Position numbers and translations under genes: made by a program. Positions 56,806 through 64,000 of a DNA stretch of 64,000 nt are shown here, piece after piece. The notes beneath the pieces are model-generated. The model saw only the letters and a list, made by a program, of their open reading frames with translations, had not been told where the DNA came from and did not search any database. The DNA is from Nemania diffusa. Lineage: Eukaryota > Ascomycota > Sordariomycetes > Xylariales > Xylariaceae. The stretch covers positions 372,001-436,000 of the forward strand of contig JBBPUQ010000001.1 of NCBI GenBank assembly GCA_038501195.1. The letters run 5' to 3'. Numbering within the stretch: the first letter of the stretch is position 1; every line of letters starts with the position of its first letter.

Positions 56806-58213
56806 TTTTATATTAATTTTTAATAAATTTAAAAAAATATAAACAATAATATAAAAAGCAATAAATTTTAAAATAAAAATATTATTAATAAAAATATAAT
56901 ATAAAATATAAAAAGTTTAATAAATATTAATAAATTTAAATTAATTAATTAATTAAAATTATATTAATTAAAAAAAAACTATTTATATAATTTTATATAT
57001 ATAACTATTAAAATAATATATATAGCAATTATTATAGCTTATAATTTTTTAATAAATTTTATTTAAATAATTTTTAAAAATATTATAAATATATTATAAA
57101 TAAAAAATTTTATAAATTATTTTAAAAAATTATATTAAATTATTATAAAAATATTATTAACTAATAATTAATAAATATATAAATTTATAAAAAATAAATA
57201 TAATAAATATTATAAAAAAAAATATAAATATATAAACAGTTTATAAATATTTTAATAGTTTTAAAAAAAAACTAATATAATTAATATTATTTTTTTATTA
57301 AAATATTTATAAATATTTAATATATTTATTATTAATTTATTAAAATTAAAAATAACAATAAAAAAACAAATAAATAAATTTATTAATAAAATATAATAAA
57401 TATAAATAAAAATATATTTATTATTATAAAAGTTTAATTATAAAATATAATAAATATAAATAAAAATATATATATTATTATAAATATTAAAATATAAAAA
57501 AAATATAACAATAATAATAATATAAATATTTTATAAAACTTATTAACAACTTTTTAAAAATATATAAATAAATAATTTATTAAAAAAAAGTTTTTTTTTT
57601 ATTTTTTTTAAAAAAAAAAAAAAAAAAATTAAATAATTTATATATATATTAATAATATTTTTAAAATATAAAATTAAATTATTTATAAAAAACAGCAAAA
57701 AAAAGTTATAATATAATAATTTTTATAATATTAACAAATTATTTAATTATTATATATAAATATATAACTTTATAATATTTATTAAATAAATAATTATTTA
57801 AAAAATTTATAAATTAATTAATAAATAATTTTTTTATTTAATTATAATAAATATATAATATAAATATAAAAATATATATATTAAAATAATTATAAAAAAT
57901 AAAAAAATAAAAAATAAAAAAAAAATAAAAAAAAAATAAATTAAAAATTTTTAATAAATTTAATTATATTTATATTTAATATATTATATATTATTTAATA
58001 ATTAAATAATAATATATCGATTTATTTAATAATATATTTATATAATATAAATTATTTATTTATTATAATATATTTAATAATATATTTTAAATTTTATATT
58101 ATATATTATAAAGTTTTATTATTTATTATAAATATAAATATATTTATTATTAATTATAAAAATAACTATATAATATAAAAAAAAATATTAAAATATTTAT
58201 TTTTAAAAAAATA

Positions 58214-58397
58214 TATTAAATTTAAACTTTTTTTAAAAAGCTTAAAGCTTATATATAAAAAGTACATATTAATTATATAAGCGATATAGCTAATATTAAA
58301 TGGTCTATACAATGTACAAAAGAAACTTGTCAAATAATTGCCTCAGATTAGAGCTAGTCACCAATATAACACCAGAGCACATGCACCAAATCTGACA
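58214..58397 (-). repeat. Right LTR of the family B element (RIP fades outward)
   Basis: 184 bp. The inner half is AT-rich. The outer 80 bp, facing island IV, have normal composition (AGAGCTAGTCACC, CACCAAATCTGACA). RIP intensity therefore drops within a single LTR at the island edge. Confidence 0.8.
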
Positions 58398-59153
58398 GGT
58401 CCAGCCGTGACTAGGTAGGTACATATAGGTATACCCACGTGTACAGAGTGTAGGTACGCTGCATTTCGTAACTCTGTCAGTTAGTATTGGGTACCCTATG
58501 ATGGTATGCAACTACTACTCAACATAGGTGGCATTTGCCGGCAGGAAGATATTAAGTTTGTGCTAGATCTACCTACCCAGCGTTGGGGTTGCCAACCTCC
58601 TTCCCGAGGGATTAATGCATACTAGGTAAGTCATCATCACAATATCTGCGAGCCACCGCAGTAGAAAGAGATGGTGTCGGATCCGTGAGGATGTGACTAG
58701 GATGCCTTGCCCAGTATTCTATAGCGAGGCCGTATCTAGACCATCTAATAGGGTAAATATCATGGCTGCAGTATGCAGGGGAACTTGCGGCTTACGCTGG
58801 CAAACTAGTGACCCTACGCTCGATAGCGAGCAAGAAGCATAATAAATATCAGTAGCAACTTAAACCTGCAGTTTCAACAGCTAGTTCAAAAAATAGAGCA
58901 ACTTGGCTATCCCCTTCTTTCGGTGAAACTATAGTGAAGTGTAGGGTAGTTAGCGATCGAGGATGGGTGAAAACTGATGAGACTTTCCGAATCGCTAGAC
59001 ACTGAACGGCTGAGCAATCACCCTGGGAGGCCTATGGACATTGGGTCACATTGAGGCTCTCCAAACACACATAGTGGTGGGCTGCTACTACTCTGCTAAG
59101 CCAAGAAGAGTCATAGAGGCCCTTGTTGCATGACAGGCCCCATGCAGGTCATG
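58398..59153. other. Island IV left part, no gene recognised
   Basis: Normal-GC sequence with stops in all frames every few dozen codons. The one short minus frame (58305-58511) overlaps the LTR and is not credible. I see no RNA gene here. Confidence 0.5.
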
Positions 59154-59161
59154 GGACCAGC
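59154..59161. repeat. Target-site duplication GGACCAGC, left
   Basis: Identical to 59620-59627 on the other side of the MITE. Confidence 0.92.
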
Positions 59162-59619
59162 CAGGGTTGTGATTTAGTACCTTAGTAATTAGGACTAATT
59201 TAGTATTACTAGATTAGTACTTACTTTAGTACTAATTTTCAAAGTACTAAGCTAGTATTAGTATTATTTCAAAAATACTAATATTAATTTAGTAATATTA
59301 AATTAGTAATATTAAGTACTAAAATATTTATTTATATAAGTAATAACGCTTATATATAAAAATAATTACTTAGGTAGATTAGGTGGTTTATGCGCAGCTG
59401 TGGCTTTATAGCTGTGGCTTTATAATGCAAGCAGTTAAAATAGTGGCTAAGCAGTAGAGTTTAATATTTAGTATTAGTATTAGTATTTTTTAATATTTTA
59501 GTATTAATCTTAGTACTCACTAGTACTAAACTAAGTTAGTCTTAGTACTAAGTAGTACTAAACTAAGTTAGTATTAGTATTAACTAATACTAAATTAGTA
59601 TTACTAAATCACAACCCTG
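59162..59619. mobile_element. hAT-type MITE, 458 bp, with perfect 8-bp target duplication
   Basis: Terminal inverted repeats CAGGGTTGTGATTTAGTA and TACTAAATCACAACCCTG bound the element. The 8-bp duplication GGACCAGC lies directly on both sides (59154-59161 and 59620-59627). Eight-base duplications and CAGGG ends are hallmarks of hAT elements. There is no coding capacity. The interior is full of TTAGTA/TACTAA words in both orientations, so it can fold back, and it contains a 14-bp tandem AGCTGTGGCTTTAT (59396-59423). It is not visibly RIP-mutated, and its perfect duplication suggests recent insertion. Confidence 0.92.
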
Positions 59620-59627
59620 GGACCAGC
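59620..59627. repeat. Target-site duplication GGACCAGC, right
   Basis: Identical to 59154-59161. Joining the two flanks gives the empty site. Confidence 0.92.
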
Positions 59628-59968
59628 ATTCGTAGTTCTGGCTATTAGTGGGTGAGCAGAGAAGCAGCGTAATCCTTCAACCATGATTACTTGGTAGGCG
59701 GCTCTGCCTAATGTAGTGCCGGTGAAAGAAGGCAGCTACAGTAGGTACACAGCTTTGCCACCATAGGAATGCTAGTGTTTCTGGGGCGCGACTCTCACCA
59801 GACTCATATATGAGCCAAGGCGCTCCGAGGACGAACAAGTCAGCACAGAGCTGCCTTACGCTTACCATAGCCATAAAGTACGGCGCTTCTCTGGCTGTCT
59901 CTGCACTTCAGGAACTACCTCATAGCCTACATACATTCTATAGGAGTTCGAATCAGCCTTCGTCAAAA

Positions 59969-60422
59969 ATGGGAACTCCCTTCAACAGGGCAGATTCTGG
60001 GTTCAACAGGCCTGAGTACCAGGGACGCGGACCCAATTTAGCAGACCAATACGGACAACATCGAGTGCCACGGAGGTTTCAAGAAGCGATTAGCTACTAC
60101 AATGGCAGACTTAATCTAGAGACCCTAGTGGATTGTTTGCGAGCCATATGGCCAAACGAGACGGAAAAAACGCTGGATATCCAGTTGGTAGGTTATATTG
60201 AGACAACAAGCCTAGCAATGCACACTAACGAGATATAATAGATCCAGGACTCTTGGGTCTTTGTAGTCCCACGAAGGCTCAAAGATGTATGTTGACTCGA
60301 GAATACTAAATGCGCGAATTAATATTGATTATCGTAATGCGTAGGAAGAAAGAAAGGCGATTGTAAAAGCTCGAGATGAAGAAAACGGGCGGCGTCGGCG
60401 ATCGATGACACCGGAGAAGTGA
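59969..60422 (+). pseudogene. Unrecognised small spliced gene, probably broken
   Basis: From an ATG at 59969 a 73-codon exon runs to 60187 (it includes YYNGRLNLETLVDCLRAIWP), then a GTAGGT donor and an in-frame stop follow. A CTAAC branch site lies near 60225. With the acceptor at 60247 the protein ends after 15 more residues at 60295 (88 residues in all). With the acceptor at 60266 a protein-like charged frame continues to TGA at 60420-60422, interrupted only by one TAG at 60342-60344, just where a CAG would fit. I favour the second reading as a gene damaged by one C-to-T change, but the first gives an intact short protein. The frame is open upstream to 59810. I recognise no domain. Confidence 0.4.
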
Positions 60423-61004
60423 ATGGGGGAAACAGAAGAACGGGGTTTCAGAAGTGGTATAATTTTGGGAATAATTGGAGGTGGTACCCCATTTTTGAAA
60501 ACCGCGAAATTAAGTTCAGCGATGTTCTAATAAAAACGAAAAACATTTTCCAGCTTGATTTTTCGATAAGCACGTATAATTTAGGGAAAGAAAAAAAAAA
60601 AAGTGCATAGTACCGTCTTGACATCGTGATAAAATCTAGCCATGCAGTAAGTAACACTATGCAACACAATAGGTACCTGTACTGCGCCTGTTCGGGCACT
60701 GTGTCTGGGCTGTGCAGTTACTACACTTACTGGGGGCTGGGGGCTGGGGGCGCTTAAGATCAATCCCCGTATTGGGAGAACCGCCGCTAAGGCGCAATAC
60801 CAATATCCAGTCCTAAAATCCGCCTCTGAGGCGCACGGAAGCAGTGCCTCTTGTCTCAAGCTGAATCTCTAGAATAACAAACAAGGCCTCCTCGTGACCA
60901 GTTCAAAGGCATCATTATAAAGTACCGGTTTAGTCTCATTTTTGTCAATACATAAGCAAGAAAAAAAGATACATTGTCTCTAAACAGAATACCACGCACG
61001 TACA
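60423..61004. other. Intergenic region before the CorA-like gene
   Basis: Contains an A-run at about 60590-60601, three G5 tracts spaced by CT (60732-60750) and short dyads with a GCC..GGC core around 60783-60835. No convincing ORF: the short frames at 60419-60610 and on the minus strand lack motifs. The last 100 bp form the promoter of the next gene. Confidence 0.5.
60916..60921 (+). promoter_or_regulatory. TATA box of the CorA-like gene
   Basis: TATAAA lies about 84 bp before the ATG at 61005, followed by an A-rich leader with CTAAACAG and CACGCACGTACA just before the start. Confidence 0.45.
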
Positions 61005-62329
61005 ATGGCTTCGTCAGGTCTTCCCGACGCTTTCACACAATCCTATATCGATTCAGCACAGTACCCTCTGAATCTAGTAAATACGATGCCTAATACTTCA
61101 TTGGCGTTTCTAAAGGAACTTGATGAAACGTTCGAAGAGACGTCTAAAGAATTGTTTCTCGAAACTGAGGATGGCGTTGAAATAGCCTGGAGAGATCTCA
61201 TCACAGGCTCGGGACAGGGTAAAGTTCTGAAACCTGTCTTATTACATAATACTATTTGCTGATTTATTAGAACTTCAAAAAAGGAACATTCACACTTTGG
61301 CTAAATTGGAGGAGATGATAAACTTCGACATCAAAAGTTCTACAATGCCTATGACTTCAGATCAAGGTGATCCACAGAGCAGGTTCATGTGAGTGCCCAG
61401 TAACGCAGAGGGTATTTTCTCGGAAGTACCTAATTATCTTTGAAGATACCTATCCGGTGAATCGTCTCTCAGTGTCCTCAATATAACTCAATCGATGTTC
61501 ACTCAAATCCTCACCTTTCACCAAGTTATGCCGGCTTACCTAGAGTTTGTCATGGCTTTTGGTCGGCAAGACCAGCCAAAGGATTTGAGGTTTTCAAGTT
61601 TCAAAAAGCAGATCTCCCTTGCAACTAGCGCCCGCCTACCAGAGATTCCTCGCCTTGGCAGAAGTGGCCAACAATACCAGCTATGCTATAATCTCAAGCA
61701 TATTGATAGGGGAGAAAGCGGGGGGTTCACAATGATACGGCAGGCGGCGATTCATCACCAATTTGACGTCGTTACCGGGAAGACTCTATGGGTAGTGACT
61801 GCAGGGAGGCGCAACCTCCAGGAACGATACAAAGGTAAGTACTATATTCGATATATGTTAACTACAGGCAACTCATGCTCACAGATCTAACCGGGCCAAA
61901 CGCAAATTCGCGGACCAAATCATTCGGGTGCCCTCTAGAATGCCTTCAGTCTAGCATGGCAGTTCACATCATGTTTTGTTCTTGGTCAACTGAGAACTGG
62001 AGATGGTATATCAAGTCACTTGAGAATAGCTTGGAGGAAGCGGTATGATAACCACATTCAAATTGTATTCTAATGTGGAACTAACGAATCAAAAGACCGG
62101 ATTGACAGTCTACGGGCCACGTGGGCAGGGTAAATATCACCAACAATATAAGCCCGGTGACCTTCAGACACTACGAAAACATGAGGATATGGTACACGAG
62201 ACTATCGCCGCGCTTGAGGCAAACCAGCGTGTGATAAACTCGTTGTATAATTTTTATAGCGGCTTAAAAAAGAATAAAGACTTTCCACTAAATGAGTCTG
62301 GGGCTGAATGTATCGACATGCAGCGCTGA
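61005..62329 (+). CDS. CorA-like transporter-domain protein, 3'-truncated
   Basis: Five exons: 61005-61218, 61271-61388, 61446-61834, 61885-62042 and 62096-62329. All introns are 50-57 nt and all joins keep frame, giving 370 residues. The order of landmarks is that of the fungal CorA-like family: an N-terminal block with ELQKRNIHTLAKLEEMINFD, then DPQSRFIYLSG, LTFHQVMPAYLEFVMAFGRQ (about residues 130-150), RQAAIHHQFDVVTGKTLW, WSTENWRWYIKSLE and a helical C-terminal part (LEANQRVINSLYNFYSGL). Family members usually go on into a coiled coil and two membrane helices with a CorA-type motif. These are missing. The frame stops at TGA 62327-62329, four bases before a hAT element end. The remaining protein is thus probably non-functional as a membrane protein. 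The family role is not established. Confidence 0.8.
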
Positions 62330-62332
62330 ACA
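62325..62332. repeat. Putative hAT target duplication GCTGAACA
   Basis: Eight bases directly before CAGG at 62333. The matching copy should lie beyond the right end of the element, outside the window. Confidence 0.4.
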
Positions 62333-64000
62333 CAGGTAAAACAAATCAAATAATAGCCTCTTGACTTGTTTTGCCTTGATTGATCACAAAAAGCGCTTAT
62401 TTGACTTGTTTGGTTGAATCTGTTGTTTTGATTGAACAGTTATTTGACCAAATAAATCAAATAAAATCACGTGTGTCACGTGCGTCAGTTAGTTAGAGCT
62501 AGAACCCTCGCTAAAACCCTCGCTTGCTTCGATCGCTGCTCACAAGCCGTCTGAATCGTCACGTAGCCAGTGCTGTAGGCACTGAATAGCCTCTAGAGTG
62601 TCTGTTTTGATAGATAGCCGTTGTGAGGTCATCGTGAGTTTACACTGGCTAAATACTCTCTTACACTCAGCTGACATCGCTGGTATAGATAGCATATCAG
62701 CGGCAAACTAACTTAGTATAAGGAACTGTTGTTGTTGAGTTTGCTACCATTGTAAAGGGTCGCGATCTAGCTTCAAATAGCTAGTTTTATTAAAAGCTAG
62801 GTAGCGGTCCAATTCATCTTTGTAAGCCTCTACGTCATCGTCTGAATCGAATCTATCGTAAGCCCTACTTATAGGCTTCTTAGAAGTAGGTCTAAAAGTA
62901 GGTAAAGTAGCAACAGTGATTTCAGATGCAGTATTATTAGCATATTGGTCTTTCCAGTATGCTTTAACTCGTTGATAGACCTCTTCAGCTTTTATAGGGT
63001 CTTCTTTTCGAAAGCTTTTTAGCTGCATGCTTGGATAAAGAACAACGGCTGCCCAATAAGCAGGCATTTCTTCAAACAACTGCCTGTATTTCTGTAGCTT
63101 CTTATATGCTCGTTAGAAGCTAGCGCAGATCTCGTTCACGTTGGTAGCACCTAGAGTGCGTATATCGACTTGATGATCAATAGAACGGCGTCGCTTTCTG
63201 CGGATGCGAAAAGCAGTCATAGCTTCAAGGCCTCGTTAGGTAGAAATAAGTCGCCGGCGAGATAAGCGGCAGCTAGGTGTAGAAAGTTGTGTAAATAGTA
63301 ACGGCTAAAATTGTAAAAGTAAAGCTTCAGGCTCGTCTTCTTCTTCTTCTTTTTCAATAAGATAAAAACGGGCTAAGCAAGTGCGTAAATGATCTTCAAG
63401 CTCTTTGAAAGAAGCCATAACATCAAGTAAACTAACCCTATTGCCTTCGTGCCAAAGCGTTGCTTAAGTAAAAGGGTCTAAAATAGCGTTAATCTCACAA
63501 TAAACTTCCTAGTTTTCTGCTTCAAACGCGTAATCAGCAGAGATGCGCTTGTTAGAATTGAAGTTGTTACGTGACGTTACGTATAGCCTAAGAAAAAGGT
63601 CTTTGAAAGCAACAAAGCTATAGATCTCAGTTAAGAAAGAGTTCCAACGGGTGTCATTTCTAACCTTTACTATAAAGCTTTGATGAGAAGTACTTGCGTT
63701 GTCAGCAAAAATGGTAGCTGGCTCAGATATATCGAAGTTCTTAGTGATGACATTATTTTCGTTATCAATAAATTCGCTAATATTCTTTTCACGAACTGCT
63801 TTATTGATATTACTGCTTCTAACCTTTTTGCGGAAGGCATCATGGCGTTGAAAAGTAGCTCTAATTCACGTATTAACAAAGTGACCCTTTTTAACTGACG
63901 TTAGGGCAAGAAACCTAGGAGATTTATTATTGACTTTGTCAAAAATAATAGATTGTGCGATAATATTAACAATGTAGCCCCAGCAGCGAGCCCTACGCTG
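62333..64000 (-). mobile_element. hAT DNA transposon, truncated by the window edge
   Basis: Proposed end CAGGTAAAACAAATC at 62333, followed by about 150 bp of subterminal repeats around a TTTGAC-TGTTT word in both orientations, as is usual for hAT elements. The transposase reads inward on the minus strand and its 3' end lies about 200 bp from this terminus. The end differs from that of the MITE at 59162, so the two belong to different hAT families. The other end is not in the window. Confidence 0.75.
62540..64000 (-). pseudogene. hAT transposase pseudogene, N-terminus outside the window
   Basis: One minus-strand frame can be followed from 64000 down to TGA at 62540-62542, about 486 codons. 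It holds the hAT core marks RARCWGYIVNIIAQS (about 63985-63940), VRNDTRWNSF (about 63665-63635), an acidic EKEEEEDEPE stretch (about 63350), and MPAYWAAVVLYPSMQLKSF. The C-terminal dimerisation region is DMLSIPAMSAECKRVFSQCK then SQRLSIKTDTLEAI (62700-62600). Eight in-frame nonsense codons break it, at 63866, 63509, 63464, 63305, 63236, 63113, 62744 and 62708 (first base of each triplet on the plus strand). Each can arise from CAA, CAG, CGA or TGG by one C-to-T or G-to-A change, as RIP would make. No frameshift is needed. Confidence 0.9.

Larger units (their letters stand above)
35700..58220. repeat. RIP-degenerated AT block 4
   Basis: About 22.5 kb with almost no G or C and no credible ORF. 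It contains two outlined LTR elements (40183-46431 and 51134-58397), repeat D, the repeat pair 38030-39000/47950-48900 and repeat C with a pentanucleotide array. The 35760-38030 and 51320-58210 stretches hold no recognisable coding sequence. Confidence 0.88.
51134..58397 (-). mobile_element. Full-length RIP-mutated LTR retrotransposon (family B)
   Basis: Two direct repeats of exactly 184 bp (51134-51317 and 58214-58397) bound a 7.26-kb unit. Read on the minus strand each LTR starts TGTCAGATTTGGTG (right copy) and ends TTTAACA (left copy), with the other copy showing the C-to-T or G-to-A form. The base after the right end begins GGTCC, and the 5 bp before the left end are AGTTT, which is GGTCC with G-to-A and C-to-T changes. 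This is a RIP-mutated target duplication. The internal coding sequence is erased. Transcription direction is inferred from nothing but the LTR end shared with family A, so strand is uncertain. Confidence 0.82.

Noticed and set aside
59677..59874. Minus-strand 65-codon frame
   Set aside because: No motif, no splice extension and overlap with the frame leading to 59969 on the other strand.
63680..63898. Plus-strand 72-codon frame
   Set aside because: It is antisense to the clear hAT transposase frame.

Overview
The window looks like a filamentous ascomycete (Pezizomycotina) genome. Moderate-GC islands carry genes with short fungal introns (about 50-140 nt, GT..AG, CTAAC-like branch points). 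The islands sit in very long stretches with almost no G or C. Paired repeat copies inside these stretches differ by C-to-T and G-to-A changes in the cases compared base by base, which is the mark of repeat-induced point mutation (RIP). I saw no rRNA, tRNA or CRISPR and no operon logic. The species cannot be named from what I see.

Layout: 1-20880 is a RIP-degenerated transposon graveyard. 20881-23175 is island I, with a SAM-dependent methyltransferase on the minus strand. 23176-23580 is a short AT block. 23581-24660 is island II, with a strong-looking promoter, a 25-codon ORF and the broken ends of two related repeats. 24661-31560 is an AT block. 31561-35700 is island III, with a spliced amidase gene that ends 52 bp before a transposon terminus. 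35700-58220 is an AT block in which two full-length LTR retrotransposons can be outlined (40183-46431 and 51134-58397), plus a roughly 310-bp TTTTA array. 58220-64000 is island IV: a gene-poor stretch, a 458-bp hAT-type MITE with perfect 8-bp target duplications, a small broken gene, a CorA-like gene whose 3' end is cut off by a hAT transposon, and that transposon's transposase pseudogene running off the right edge.

The genes do not form an obvious pathway. The methyltransferase and amidase are common accessory enzymes, and the CorA-like family is a lineage-expanded fungal family of uncertain function. What links the window is transposon insertion followed by RIP, with some leakage into island edges. 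I found no convincing new defence or metabolic system. The most informative points are the RIP-mutated target-site duplication of the 51134-58397 element, the truncated CorA-like gene with its transposon boundary, and the eight C-to-T-type nonsense codons in the hAT transposase.

All splice sites, repeat boundaries and homologies were read by eye. Repeat coordinates inside AT blocks are approximate unless a target duplication fixes them.
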